A DNA stretch of 64,000 bases, from assembly GCA_009667805.1 (NCBI GenBank), contig CM019067.1:64400637-64464636 (forward strand). The letters are read 5' to 3'. Shown here in pieces: positions 1 through 13,362 of this stretch (within the stretch, counting starts at the first letter, position 1; each line of letters starts with the position of its first letter). This DNA is from Leptobrachium leishanense. Taxonomy: Eukaryota; Chordata; Amphibia; Anura; Megophryidae. The position numbers and the translations under genes were made by a program. The notes under the pieces are model-generated. The model made no database searches. It was not told the origin of the DNA and worked only from the letters and a program-made list of their open reading frames with translations.

Positions 1-284
1 ATAAAAAAACAAAAAACGCCGTTGGAAAGAAGTGGATTTTAGGGTAAGTATTACAGTTAAAAAAAAAAGAAATCCCTACCTATTTATTAAGGTAATAGGA
101 ATAAATTAATGTAAAAAAACGGGGGGGGGATTTTTTATTAGAGTGTTCCTTTAATAATTAGATGAAACACCCCGTGGAACAAGTGCACGGTTGGTACCCT
201 AGAGAGATCCTCCCAACCTCCCAGACAGTAGAAGAATATTTTAAAAAAAGGAAGCATATTTACAATATACACTGGAAACACAAT
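1..284. other. Intergenic, no feature seen
   Basis: A/T-rich sequence with short A and G runs. I see no coding region or recognisable repeat here. Confidence 0.4.
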
Positions 285-466
285 CAGGGTTATTCAGAGA
301 GAGGTGAAAAGTAGGAGAATGACTGGAGAATGGAAAATTCTAGGTCGAAGTTGTCGATTTGGAAAGTGAGATAAATGGGAGAAATTTTCTGGTTTGGCTA
401 TTTTGACCTAGAACTTTCCATTCTCCAGTCATTCTCCTGCTTTTCACCTCTCTCTGACTAACCCTG
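285..466. mobile_element. Short palindromic MITE (CAGGGTTATTCAGAG family)
   Basis: A 182 bp element whose two halves are inverted copies. It begins CAGGGTTATTCAGAG and ends with the complement AACCCTG after an imperfect CTCTCTGA stretch. The arms meet near 365-380. Related copies lie at 51797-51975 and, with different ends, at 26393-26553. No transposase is present, so it is non-autonomous. The superfamily is not settled from the ends. Confidence 0.75.
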
Positions 467-726
467 TTTATAAATATTTTTCTCCAGACTGAAACTACAG
501 AAAAAGAAACCACAGACCACACTATATAGTGAAGTAAAATGACGTCTTTAATACAATTCCAGCGCTAAAACATCAAGAAACCCACCTCCAAAAAAAAAAA
601 AACAGCACAAGACACATGTCTCTACGCAAGCGCTCTGTTAATTGTCTCATGGTATGGCCCACGTGTTGGAAAGCATTCTGCGTCACTGTATTACCTAACC
701 AACAGGACACGAAGCTGGAATGTTTA

Positions 727-1190
727 GGCTGGTGTCAGACGAGCGAATTTTGTAAGGACTGTGCGTCCGTGCAGTATGAACACACGTTCTGACGGAACAC
801 TCGATAGTGGCCACACGGTCCGTTATTTTTGACTGATGTAGAGAAAAAGAGGGACCTATGGGAAATAATATGAAAAATGATACAAATTGATACATGATAT
901 CAAAAAACATTTTGTTCGTCAAGGTGCTGGACGTCAAAAATGCGGACCGTCTGACTTCCTCCCTTCACTCACACACAAAGCTATGCGGACGTGGCGCAGT
1001 CTGTGCGTCCGTCCTAGCGGATTGACGTTCTTGCCCAACTTGCGTCCATTTGCTGCGTCCGTTGTGCATCTGCAGTTCGGTGCAGACGCACTTTGTGTGT
1101 TGTTCCCTATTGCTCATCATTGTATGCTACCACGGATGTTAATATGTGCGCAAAAACGGACCTGATCACTGCGTTCGTCTGACACGAGCC
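727..1190. mobile_element. Harbinger-like MITE flanked by TTA
   Basis: The termini are GGCTGGTGTCAGACGAGCG on the left and a matching inverted copy on the right, flanked by TTA on both sides (724-726 and 1191-1193). A 3 bp TTA duplication fits PIF/Harbinger transposition. The element has no coding capacity. Related copies occur at 2128, 12934, 29020, 54958 and 59759, and a shorter relative at 47423. Confidence 0.8.
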
Positions 1191-1635
1191 TTAAAAGTAA
1201 ATAATTGGCTTTATTGACAGTATACTATATATCTTGACAATAACATTTGAAACTCAAAACATTACTATAGGAAAGCACGTATGGAACTCAAAGCATCACT
1301 ACGGGAGATACCATCACCGTAGGAAATCACGTATACATTGAGCTTCAAGCTTGAATGCTAAAAGTTTCTGGTTAGTATCAACGATAATATAAGAATTATT
1401 ACATCACCGAAAGAGTTGAAATCATCATCCCTGCCAACTCTCCGGCTGAGAAGCCCTGTTAGAGCCAGACAGGAGCCTCAATTGGGAAAAGTTCCTGAGA
1501 AGTGTTTCCACTCCCCAGGTATGAGGCTTCAATCTGAATGCAATCTGAAATATAGGGTGACATGAGTGAGATCTCACAGGGAATTTGTTTCTCCATGGGG
1601 GGTACGCTACTCTTGTATTAAAGTATGCAAAAGAG
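1191..1635. other. Intergenic, nothing recognised
   Basis: No convincing coding region. A short motif like ACTATAGGAAAGCACGTA recurs in diverged form between 1265 and 1335, suggesting a small decayed local repeat. Confidence 0.3.
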
Positions 1636-2080
1636 GTGTTATTAGTGTCATCATTTATATAGCGCCAACAGTTTCCGCAGCGCTTTACAATAACCAAAGG
1701 GAATGAGATAAATGGACATATGGTGGAAACAAGAGGTGTAGAGGGACCTGCCCACAGGAGTTTACAATCTAGAGGGATTGGGGTTGAGGAAGACCAGAGG
1801 AATTTTACTAGATAGCATGTGTGCCAGTTGTTTGGGAATAATGGGGCAATGGAAGCGGCGTCAATGAGTCGTTGAGCAGAGGGATGAGGTGCATCAGTGA
1901 TACGGTACGCTAATCTGAAGAGATGGGTTTTGAGGGATTTCTTGAAGGCCTGAAGATTAGGGGAGAGTTTGATAGGGCGAGGCAAGTCATTCCACAGGAC
2001 CAGTGCTGCCCGTGAGAAGTCTTGGAGGCGAGAGTTGGTCGTGTGCGTGTAGACTGAAGACAGGTGGAGATCACTTGCTG
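1636..2080 (-). mobile_element. LINE 3'-end-like interspersed repeat (approximate ends)
   Basis: Contains the tail motif TATAGCGCCAACAGTTTCCG that recurs in diverged form near 5860 and 9930. The minus strand translates to a stretch containing FKKSLKTHLFRLAY (about 1905-1950), like the extreme C-terminus of L2/CR1-type reverse transcriptase proteins. This looks like a 5'-truncated LINE or a SINE using its tail. Both ends are approximate. Confidence 0.5.
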
Positions 2081-2127
2081 ACCGGAGTTGTCTTGATGGG
2101 ACGTGCTGCTCTTATATGATACTCTTA

Positions 2128-2576
2128 GGCTAGGGTCAGACGAGCGTGATTTCTACGGACTGTACGTCCGTGCACACGGACGTACGTCAGTACGGAAGAC
2201 ACAGTAGTGGCCACACAGTCCGTTTATTCACTGACGTATATATTTTGACGGATGTAGGAGGGAAAATAAATTAAAAAGCAAAACCATTTTGTCCGTGAAA
2301 AATGCTGGACGTATAAATGCAGTCCGTCTGACCACGTTCCATCACTCACACACAAAGCTATGCGGACGTTGCGGACGCAGCGCACTTTGTGTGGCCGTTC
2401 TAGTGGTTGTACATTCTTGCCTGCCTTGCGTCCGTTTGCCACGGCCGTGGTGCGTCCGCAGTTCAGTGCGGACGTACTTTGTGTAACAGGCTCCAATGGA
2501 CTTTCTTTCATGCTATCACGGACGTACTTTTAGGCGCAATCACGGACGTGAACACTACGCTCGTCTGACCCCAGCC
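2128..2576. mobile_element. Harbinger-like MITE, 449 bp, flanked by TTA
   Basis: Terminal inverted repeats begin GGCTAGGGTCAGACGAGCG, with TTA at 2125-2127 and 2577-2579. It is the same length as the copy at 59759-60207, which lies in the opposite orientation, so both derive from one subfamily. No transposase. Confidence 0.85.
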
Positions 2577-2615
2577 TTAGGCGTATGTTGTATTACAAAG
2601 CAAACATGCGTTTAA

Positions 2616-3816
2616 CCCTTTTGCTGCGGTGGACGCTCTCAGCGCGTCCAACCGCATGTCACGTTGCGTGCGGAGGACGTGCTGAGCGCGTCCAGCCTTT
2701 GGGGTCAGCGTTCGGCCGGGTTCCGGCCGATCTCTGGCCCCCCCGGTGCGGGCTGACATCCTCGATGTCAGCCCAGCATCCGGAACTGCCGCCGGGCTAA
2801 TTAGGTGTCATCGCGGCGGCGCGATGACACCTAATTCAGGCGCCCCCCCTGCATGTGCGGAAGAGGCGCCTGAACCGATCGGCGGCATTGCGGGGGTTAA
2901 CCCAGGCACCATTTGGAAGGGCACAGCCTGCCCTTCCAAATGGTACCTGGCATTAACCCCTGGGGAGCCGGATCACGAATCAGCGCTGAAAAGCACCGGT
3001 TCGTGATCCTTTCCCGGAGCTGGCCGACATCTTGGATGTCGGCCAAGCCTCCGGGAACTCCCCCTGAGGACTGGCGTCATCGTGCATAGCACGATGACGC
3101 CAGTCCTGGAGTTAACCCCTAGCTGCCACCAACGGTGGAGATAGGGGGTTCATTGGAACCCTCTATCTCCCGATCCGTGGCAGCTAGGGGGTTAAAGTTT
3201 GGTATTGTTGGATCGACCAGAGCATGGCCGTTCCAACGATACCAAACTCGAATGTGAAAAAAGTTAGTAAAAAACAAAAATTTAAAATAAAAATAAAACA
3301 ATATTTAAAAAAAAATTATAAAAAAAAAATAAACAATTTTTTTTCTATTTTTTGGTTTGTTAATGCAGCAATATTGTTCCCATTTCAATTATAATGTGAA
3401 CAATGATGCTGCACTAACGATTTTTGTATGCGGTGCGTTTGTTAAAAATCGTGTAATTTTCCCCAAAACAAAATGTAACGAGACCCCATCTCTAATTTTT
3501 TTAACAAGCGCACCCCATACAAAATATAACCGCAATTGCTCGCATCTTAAAATGTGAAAAAAAAACACTTTACACATTGTAAATTATTGAAAAATCATAT
3601 TTTATTGCATTTTTTGTTATAATATACAGACAGGTCATGACGTATACATATAATAATGACATATTATGAATCTGCCGATTCTGACGGAAAGAACGATATA
3701 TAATATGTCTGGGTCATATACTAAAATAAGCCTTCAAAACACGTTTAAACATGATGAGCAAAACCGGTAAAAATGACCTCAGCACAGAGGCGGGAAAAGC
3801 CTCAGCAGCGAAAGGG
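2616..3816. mobile_element. piggyBac-like non-autonomous element made of serial hairpins
   Basis: Flanked by TTAA at 2612-2615 and 3817-3820. The ends CCCTTTTGCTGCGG and the near-complement GCAGCGAAAGGG form short terminal inverted repeats, as expected for a piggyBac-type MITE. The interior from 2632 to 3250 is a run of adjacent inverted repeats: 2632-2695, 2744-2782, 2799-2836, 2836-2873, 2893-2960, 2970-3009, 3015-3053, 3067-3107, 3111-3196 and 3196-3248. The right half (3340-3816) is A/T-rich and also self-complementary. No protein is encoded. A related right half lies at 53340-53889. Confidence 0.75.
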
Positions 3817-3820
3817 TTAA

Positions 3821-4670
3821 ACAGTTTTGTTAGTGAAATGGTTACTGACATCAAAGTGAATCAGGTATTATATTTTCTTTGTTATTTATTAACATCGGCC
3901 CAGCTTTTTCGTAACCAATGGTGGTTCTCTGCATAAAGCTCTACCATAGAAATGTATCACCGTTCAATACCTGGTAATATCAATAAACGCATTACATGCT
4001 TGTCCTGCTGTCTTGTAAATCCTTACACATATGCCGCAGAACCTTATTACTCTAGATATCCAACATGAGTTGAAAAGAGAATAAAATTGTAATTTAGCCC
4101 AAGAGAATCATGGCCGACCTCTCTGATCACTGTGGATGCTACAAGCTTGGTTTTAATTTACAACACATACATTTCAATGCATTAAGAGTCGTTATATTTT
4201 CTGATTAAGTTTAAAGCTGCAAGAAATTATGATGAGTAATATAAATAATAATAATAATTATATTCCATTTCTATGACACCCACTGGAGCGCGCGCAATAT
4301 ATTTCATAAAGGCGTAATTAATAACATGATCAATATTTATATATTGCTTGGCAGCTTCTCTCATTTCACAGATTTTCCTCCTCCTCAAATGCCTAGGTGG
4401 AGGGTTTGGTGAGAGAAATCCACTGGCTGACGGTGGTATAATTAAAAAGTAATGAAACATGACAGACGGATGGGCTGCTTTCATGTCTGAAGTTAATAAA
4501 GAAATGTCATTTTTTTTCCACACACCACTCTGTCTGTCTATACATGATTTTGCTATATATGATGTACTGTGCACGTACGTGTGTGTTAGAGCGGACTATA
4601 TGTGCTGTGGAAACAGATATAGTATCTGAAATAATTGAGTATGTTAGAAAGATCTGGATATTTTAAAATA
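3821..4670. other. Intergenic, nothing recognised
   Basis: No coding region or clear repeat is visible. There is a short ATAATAATAATAATTAT stretch near 4245. Confidence 0.35.
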
Positions 4671-5214
4671 CACTTCTTGGCCCAAAAAAAATGAACATAC
4701 TCTAATATTCGGTTGCACTGCCTTTTGCTTTGATTACGGCACGCATTCGCCGGGGCATCATTTCGATAAGGTCATGCAATGTCACAGCATTTCTTTCCGT
4801 CCAGAGTGGCATTAATTTGTGGCCAAGATCTTGTATTGATGATGGGAGAGAGACAGCGCTGCGTAAAGTCTTCTCCAGCACATTATCCCAAAGATTAACC
4901 TCAATGGGGTTAAGGTCTGGACTGTGCGGTGGATAATCCATGTGCGAAAATGATGTCTCATGCTCCCTGAACCACTCTTGCACAATTTGAGCCTGATGAA
5001 TCCTGGCATTGCCATCTTGGAATATGCCCGCTGTGCCATCAGGGAAGAAAATACCCATTGATGGACAAACCTACTCATTCAGTATTCAGGGAGTCACATG
5101 ATTTCATTTTTTGGGCACATAATGTTGCTGAACCTAGACCTGACCATATGAAGCAATCCCAGATCATAACATGCTTATATGAAATGTGGTGTTTTCTTTT
5201 TTGGTCAGGCAGTG
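4671..5214 (-). mobile_element. Tc1-type element, internally deleted, TA-flanked
   Basis: The left end CACTTCTTGGCCCAAAAAAA and right end, read inward as CACTGCCTGACCAAAAAAG, are matching inverted repeats. Each is flanked by TA (4669-4670 and 5215-5216). The interior keeps only the C-terminal part of the transposase (4702-5058). Confidence 0.75.
4702..5058 (-). pseudogene. Tc1-like transposase C-terminal fragment
   Basis: About 118 codons remain. Visible are a QDGNARIH motif, which holds the second catalytic aspartate of DDE transposases, and SPDLNPIE, which holds the catalytic glutamate. By my count 37 residues separate them, unlike the 34 of classic Tc1, so it may belong to the DD37E group (inference). 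The DNA-binding half and first catalytic aspartate are missing, so the fragment cannot be active. Confidence 0.75.
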
Positions 5215-5529
5215 TATATTTAAGAGTAACCAGGGCATAATGTATCTGGATTTTCAGGCTTATACTTTTTTCGTACAGTATTGCCCACTTTATATACACA
5301 TTCTCTTTAGCGTTCCGAACTATGTTGTTTATAATAATGTTGTAGATCGACATTGTCCCACTTTACTTGAATTAGAAACAAGAGCACAGCTTCACTGCGA
5401 CGACACGAAGTATAGGTCAACCTGAAGGGCAGGATGGGGCTTTATTAACCTGTAAATTACGGAGATCCTTAAGTTCCCCTTCAAGATATGCTCTTGCATT
5501 CTTGGTTTTATATCCATATACAAATCTAT

Positions 5530-6442
5530 CAGGGTTATTCAAAGAGAGACGATCTGGCCCCGAAAGGTAACCGAACAGTGAAATTCAGCGTATGCTTACC
5601 TTTCCTGGCCATTCGGCTATTCAGAGAGCAGGCAGTTCACCAAATGTTGGCGAATTGCCTGCACACACGGTACCTGTTCGGTGCCTGTTCAAGGTCAGTG
5701 AAATCCCCATAGAGAAGCAATGCTTCGGCTATTCAGAGAACAAAAACCAGCAGTGAAAAGTTGCCGAATTGCCCTGCCATTCGGTGGTTTCATGCGGCAG
5801 GTTTATTCAGGTGAATCCCATAGGCTTCAATGTTATTATTATTATTCTTTATTTATAAAGTGCCAGCATATTCCGCAGCGCTGTACAATAGGCACAAAAA
5901 TATTCCCATTTTAATTCAATATCTAATAAACCGTTCATTATAATATTCTGCAGTAAAAAGTCTATTCATTTATAGATTTTTTTTAGGATGTTTTAGGCAT
6001 TTTTTGTCAACTTTTTTTTCCTTTTTTAAATAGTTGTTTTTCTTTTTTCTGTAACAGCCCTTTTTATTATCATTCATTGGATCTTGTATGTAAATTTCAA
6101 ACATTTTCGTTGAGTAATTATTTTGCAAACAGCGTTTCAAATTTGAAACTTTCAAGCGTACTGTTTTCTGTGGGGTTTTTTCACCTCATTCGTCTACGTG
6201 TCGGGTTTTTCCGGCGGCTGCTCTTCGCTGTGATCGGTGGCTAGTCGGGTTTCTCCGGCGTGTTCGACGGGGTTAATCCAGCTGTTTCTGCGGGTTTCGG
6301 TGAGTGTTCGTCGGGTTTGCGGCCTTGTGGTGCTTGCTCAATACACCGCAGGCGTATTAGGATCGCCGAATCGCGCCAAATTGCAGGGAACAAAAAGTCA
6401 CCGAACGTGCGGTGACTTTTCAATTCTCTTTGAATAACCCTG
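5530..6442. mobile_element. MITE with CAGGGTTATTCAAAGAGA ends
   Basis: Starts CAGGGTTATTCAAAGAGA and ends TCTTTGAATAACCCTG, giving terminal inverted repeats that close a 913 bp element flanked by TAT on each side. The interior has repeated ACCGAACAGTGAAATTC-like words. Near 5835-5890 it carries a short copy of the TATAAAGTGCCAGCATATTC repeat tail. Related elements lie at about 21940-22634, 12268-13500 and 55875-56299. No protein. Confidence 0.7.
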
Positions 6443-7199
6443 TATGTGTTTCTGCCCTTACACTATAAAACCGTCTCCAGGGTAGTGATAGGTTTATGGG
6501 ATGTAGTATTGGGTAATTGATTCAAAAGTCTCCTTGGCAAATTTCACCTTTTAAAATTGCCATCATCAACCGATCGATGGGATCGATGATGCAATATTTC
6601 ATATTATCTACCAAATAATGCTCCAAATAATATTTTACGTATGTAATTCATTTTTGCGGTACATTTATTCAGTTGGTTACCACAATCTAAGGCGAAATGT
6701 TGCAAATGAAACACAGTTGATTGATAGATCAAAGCATCTTTATGGCCTAAAACTGATCTCATTTTGATGGTTTCCTCATTTCATGTATATAGTGCAAGTG
6801 CATCATGTGCAAGCAGATGAAATTGATCCACTGTCTTCACCTCATTGGATTGTGCCCACGATTACCTTCATTATGCTGCAGATGAGCGCCATCATGGGTG
6901 TTCTTTTCCTACATAATGTATAATTATCTATACAGATAAGTAAAAATGCCATGGAGATGTTTGCTGCAGAGATACAGACACGATTATCGACGTATGTTGA
7001 ACATTTGTAAATGTATCTCTGGGTGAGGAAAGAAACATGAAGAGGATGTGGTTAACTAGGATGTTTTCACTTTGTACTTTAATCTATTACCATTTGTATT
7101 AGTCCAGCATCATTATACAAGCACAGAAATAATGTGTATTACAGTGAGTTGTCATATTTATTTTCTGTTAATCTGTATATTTGTGCAAATTTTTTAATA
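6443..7199. other. Intergenic, nothing recognised
   Basis: Apparently unique sequence of ordinary composition. I see no coding region or repeat. Confidence 0.35.
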
Positions 7200-8636
<1,437 letters not shown>

Positions 8637-8638
8637 TA

Positions 8639-9400
8639 TAGGTCAGAAATGCTAAAAAATAAGACCATATTTTTCTGTTCTTCTGCTGTCTGTTATACGC
8701 TTGTCTATTGGTGCCACTGTGGTGGTGTCTATTTGGGGTTGAATTTAGGAGGGACCTGGAGTTGGCATAACAGTGCTATACCCATGAAAACAGCAAACCA
8801 GCAATGCGCACAGTTCTGGAGTCAAGGTAACTATGAAAATATTGCATTAAACCTTGAGATATACTGTATGATTGATTTTTTTGATAAATTCTGCAGCCAT
8901 TGCATAAAAGGGTAATGTAATTTAAAAATGGTGAGTGGGATATATAAAGAGTTTGATAATTACTTTTAAAGGAATACTCTAGAATTAAAACTAGAGGGGA
9001 AACAGGAGGGGTAACCCCTCCTGCCCTTTTGTCTTCTTAAAATCACCCATTGAATCAAGCACTGGGCTTCCTTGGTGAGTCTCCGGACTTGACGTACTGT
9101 TGTCCTCCTGTGAACCACAGAACTCACGTGACTGCGGGGCGGGGGACTATTCACTTGATCAAGTTCCCATTGTACCAAGTTGGGTCATGTAAAGGGACCT
9201 GCTTGCTGGTCTCCATCCATGAAGTTGAGATCAGCGCTTGACGATCTCTGCTTCTGGGTGGAGCTTAACCTCTGCTCTTGGAGGGCTGAATCATCCCAGA
9301 GAGGGGAGAGGAGTGAGAGGACGCTGTGCACTGGGACCACTTAATTAATGTGTGATATTAGCAATGATGTGTGCCCGGGCACCCCCTAATATTAGGTTGG
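8639..9400. other. Intergenic; decayed repeat likely at 8960-9330
   Basis: The stretch 8968-9035 contains an imperfect inverted repeat around GGAGGGGTAACCCCTCCTG. It begins AAAGGAATACTCTAGAATT, a wording that resembles common frog MITE ends. No coding region is evident. Confidence 0.3.
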
Positions 9401-9420
9401 ATAAAAACGGACTGTATCTC

Positions 9421-9961
9421 TGGCAACCGTCTGGATGGAGTAGAGGTAACATCACTGCGCTATTACTGGTGGAGACCCAAGTTTGAATCTCGGCCAGAGC
9501 ACCTCTCCAGTAAGTGTCCTTGGGCAAGACACCTAACAGTACATATTTGCCATCATACAATAAACGACTGGAGTAAAGTGGTAACATCTTTACCCTTCAA
9601 CCGTGAAGAAGCAAGTCAAAATCCCGTTCAGCACATCCCTCCAATACAACTGTGGAGAAACAAGTCTCGACTTTCTGCAAAGCGGGTTCAACCTTACCAC
9701 CAGGTCGCTGCTCTACAATCATGGAAAGCCGACGCGATCCCACTCAGAAGACGCGACCAGCGAGTGTCCTTGGGCAAGACACCTTATGATATGGATACGC
9801 TACCTCACAAAATACTTGTACATCTCAAATATTGTAAGTTCCCTTGGGAACAGGGTCCCCCTGAATCAGTCCGTATCATCCATGTGTGGTATTCCAATGT
9901 ATCAACTCCTTGTACACTGTTCTTGTATAGCGCTGCGGAATTTGTGGGGCTATACAAATAA
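9421..9961 (+). mobile_element. tRNA-derived SINE with duplicated interior
   Basis: The head contains box A-like TAGAGGTAACATCACTG and box B-like AGTTTGAATCTC, as in RNA polymerase III promoters. The phrase GTGTCCTTGGGCAAGACACC occurs twice (9517 and 9767). The tail includes TATAGCGCTGCGGAATTTG followed by an A-rich end. The same head is joined to a different tail on the minus strand at 37520-37737. Confidence 0.65.
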
Positions 9962-9969
9962 AGGATAAG

Positions 9970-11796
9970 AATAATAATCTCTGATTACAGGCTTTTTATT
10001 TATAATGAAAAATTTTATTTTTGAGCAAAATCTTCCACTGGTGCACACCCTAATAGAAAGACAGAGCCAACTCCATAATTGGATACAATACGACAAGTAG
10101 AAGTATCACCCAATCAAATTTGTGTATAATAACAGCATATACACGACATTCTTGAGCATACTGACACAAATACACTCCTACATTCACATAACAAGGGATA
10201 TGTTCGAGCCTTTCATTCATATTTATTGGTTTAATTTCTGCATTTTTGCATAATTAGAGTGTTTTGAGTGACACCTTACTGACTCTGGGGCTGCCATGGG
10301 AGGTGAGATCTAAGTTGCTGTGTTCACTTACACCAGGTCCTCAAACTCCTACAGATATTCTACAGGACCGAGTTGGAGTTCTACTCTCATATATATGGTT
10401 GGTTGAATAAAATAAAAAAAAGTATACCACCAACTACTGACCTTAATATGCTAATTTTGGCATTTAAACACCACAGAACTCTCTCTTTTCCATCTATCCG
10501 CCTCGGTATCTCCTTATCTTTTCCATATTGTCTGTAATGCGTGAATTAAATTAGAGTAAAATAACATATAAAATATCGTTAGTGTTGAAATTATTAAAAA
10601 AATAACTTCCGCTACTGTTTTATGATTCGAAGATGAATTTACAGACGTACGTTGGATAAATAGGGACATCTGGTGGTCATTTATAATTTACAAACTTCTT
10701 TGTAAATCTTCACATTTGAATTCATGCCACAGGCAGAACCTGCAAAATACTTGGAAAGAGAGAGTGCCTACTGGAGCAGAACCGTTAATGTCAGAACTAA
10801 TGATACGATGACACCCAAGAATAAATAAGTATGTACATTACCATAATTGCTAGAGTTAAGGAGTTACTTTAATCCTCTGTTGGAAAATAGAATCAGTGAG
10901 AACTGACACAGGAATTGCAAATTTTAAGACAAAGCAGCCAGAATTAAGAGTATTCTCCAACAGCTTGTTTTTTACTTATGCTCTAGCAGTGGGCTTCACA
11001 GGGATAGTCTATTAAAAATAGAGGTCCCTTTTCTTTGCGCTTAAATAATTGGGTAGATGCTGCCGAGAGCTTCTGCCCTATTATTTTTTTATTTATTTTT
11101 GTTATTCTAGGTGATTGTACTCATCTTTTCTCCCATGCCGCGCGCAGCTGCTCCCGTCGGCTCAGGGACTCCTGAACCCAGAAGTCCCTTCAGCTTTCGA
11201 AAGCAATTTGCGCTGCTACCAACTTGTGTAGTGAAGGAACTGCAAACAAACTGCACAGCGCTACAGGATTTTATGTGCGCAAGATCTCTAGCGCCTGTGC
11301 AGTGCGATGGATCAGAGCTGCATGCGCATGCGCAGATCTGATCGATTACTGGCTCCCTCAGAAAGCTCACCAATGCTGGTGAAATCAGCCCACTCGCTGC
11401 GAGCTGGCATAACTTGTGACTGATCTGGTGGCCGGCAGCCAGGAAATTCAAAATCCCGCCTGCTGGTGACGCTGGGTGAGGTGGAGGAAACTACTCCACT
11501 TCTCCCTGAGATTTGTCCAGATCAGGGCAGCGGGGGATGGGGGATAGAAGGGGGAGGCACTCCTCCTGACCACTTTAGTTTTCTTTCAGGCTTTAACCAA
11601 AGATGCTGAGTAATGTTGGTTTTACCTGGGTAATCCTAGGTTGATCCGGACTTCGGCCTTTTCCCGTAACATACATGCATAAACATGTTCATAGAGTAAA
11701 TACAAAATAGCCTTGCACACATTCATTCATTATATGCACACATATTCATATAAAATACACACACGTCTATACACACAGTCATATAGTATATTGCAA
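9970..11796. other. Intergenic; GC-richer block at 11140-11560
   Basis: 9970-11100 shows no recognisable feature. 11130-11560 is GC-richer than its surroundings with short open frames on both strands, but it shows no protein family motif. It reads like repeat-derived sequence of unknown class. Confidence 0.3.
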
Positions 11797-12053
11797 TAGA
11801 GAGAGAGTGTGAGAGAGTGAGAGTGAGTGTGAGAGAGAGTGTGAGAGAGTGAGAGTGTGAGAGTGTGAGAGAGAGAGTGTGAGAGAGTGTGAGAGTGAGT
11901 GTGTGAGAGTGAGTGAGAGTGTGAATGTGTGTGAGAGAGTGAGAGTGAGTGAGAGTGAGTGAGAGTGTGAGAGTGAGAGAGTGTGAGAGAGAGTGAGAGT
12001 GTGAGAGAGAGAGTGTGAGAGAGAGAGAGAGAGAGTGTGAGAGTGAGTGAGTG
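11797..12053. repeat. GAGA/GTGT simple-sequence array
   Basis: About 257 bp composed of GAGAGA, GTGAGA and GTGTGA words, purine-rich on the plus strand. Long open frames of Ser, His and Leu across it are low-complexity artefacts. Confidence 0.95.
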
Positions 12054-12378
12054 TGTTTTTATATTTTCTTGAGGGAAAAGTATCATCTCTAAACGCAGAG
12101 AGAGTATGTTCTACGAAAGACAAAGTAAGAGCCACAGGTAATTTGGGCCAGTGCTGCCCCCTGACGATGCAGCTTCTAAGCAACTATGAAACCTCAGCTG
12201 CGGGAGGTTGGTAGCAGTAACCTGAATAAATTCCTGCCTGGTATGCAGACGGGAGCGATAGACGAACGGTTATTCAGAGAGAGAGGAAATTGCACCGAAC
12301 AGTGAATTTCCCTGTACGATGCAATTCCGTGGCCATTTGGCTGTACAAGAAGCAGGCAAGTTGCCAAATATTGGTGAA

Positions 12379-12835
12379 TTACATAGTTACATAGTTATAT
12401 AGGCTGAAAAAAGACATGCGTCCATCGGGTTCAGCCTCTCCCACATAACCTACTGCTGTTGATCCAAAAGAAGGCAAAAAACCCAGTCTGAAATATGCAA
12501 CATACTGGGAAAAAATTCCTTCTTGACCCCAGAATGGCAGTCAGATTTCTCCTTGGATCAAGAAGCTTTTACCCACATATTAAATATTATAATCCTTAAT
12601 ATTCTGTGTCTGCAGGAAGTCATCCAGTCGCTTTTTAAAAGTCTGTACAGACTCTGACCCAACCACCTCAACAGGCAGAGAATACCACAGCTTTATTGTT
12701 CTCACCGTAAAATAACCCTTCCTATGCTTTAAGCTAAATTTTCTTTCTTCCAGTCTAATTGGATGACCCCGTGTCCTGTGTATAGTCCTGTTAATGAATA
12801 GGTTAATTGCCAGCGAAATAAGGTGATCTTCGACG
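12379..12835 (-). mobile_element. Frog 'catagttacatag' interspersed repeat with RT-like C-terminal frame
   Basis: Begins TTACATAGTTACATAGTTAT. The minus strand reads through RLEERKFSLKHRKGYFTVRT and VEVVGSESVQTFKKRLDDFL, a pattern like the C-terminal tail of non-LTR retrotransposon proteins. This motif is common in anuran genomes and transcripts (general knowledge, not searched here). Ends approximate. Confidence 0.65.
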
Positions 12836-12933
12836 ACAGTGAAAGCCTCCATAGAAAAGCAATGGTTAATCCATTCAGAGACACCGAACAGCACCGAAAT
12901 GTCAGTGAAATGCCCTGATGTTCGGTGGTTTTA

Positions 12934-13362
12934 GGCTGGGGTCACACTAATGCATTTTTAAAGTGTGTTTAGGCGCACTTAATCACGGCTGTAGCAGAAG
13001 CAAATGACGTCCAATGACGGCCAATATACGAAGCACGGCCGCACGAAAGTTCGGCCGTGCAACGCAAGCGGCAAACGAACGCATTTTTTCGAGAATGTCA
13101 AACCGCTAGTACTGACGTACAGAGTGCGCTGCGTCCACTAGAGGCGTGTGTGCGTAATTAGGAGACTTCAGACGCTGCTCATGTCCGGCCTACATAACGT
13201 CCAGACACCCAAAGTTTCCTGGTTTGGATCCACAAAAAAAAATCACACACGAAAATGCGCATCGTATGACCGTTTTCACGCATTCCGTGAAAAAATACAT
13301 CAATGCGTTCGGACGCACATTTTTACAGACAACGCAAAAAATGCGTTTGTTTGACCCTAGCC
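12934..13362. mobile_element. Harbinger-like MITE
   Basis: Termini GGCTGGGGTCACAC and the inward-read right end GGCTAGGGTCAAAC. The flanks are TTA on the left and TAA on the right, so the duplication is slightly decayed. It sits inside the 12268-13500 element. Confidence 0.7.

Noticed and set aside
11730..12183. Ser/His/Leu repeat proteins
   Set aside because: Simple-sequence GAGA/GTGT array.
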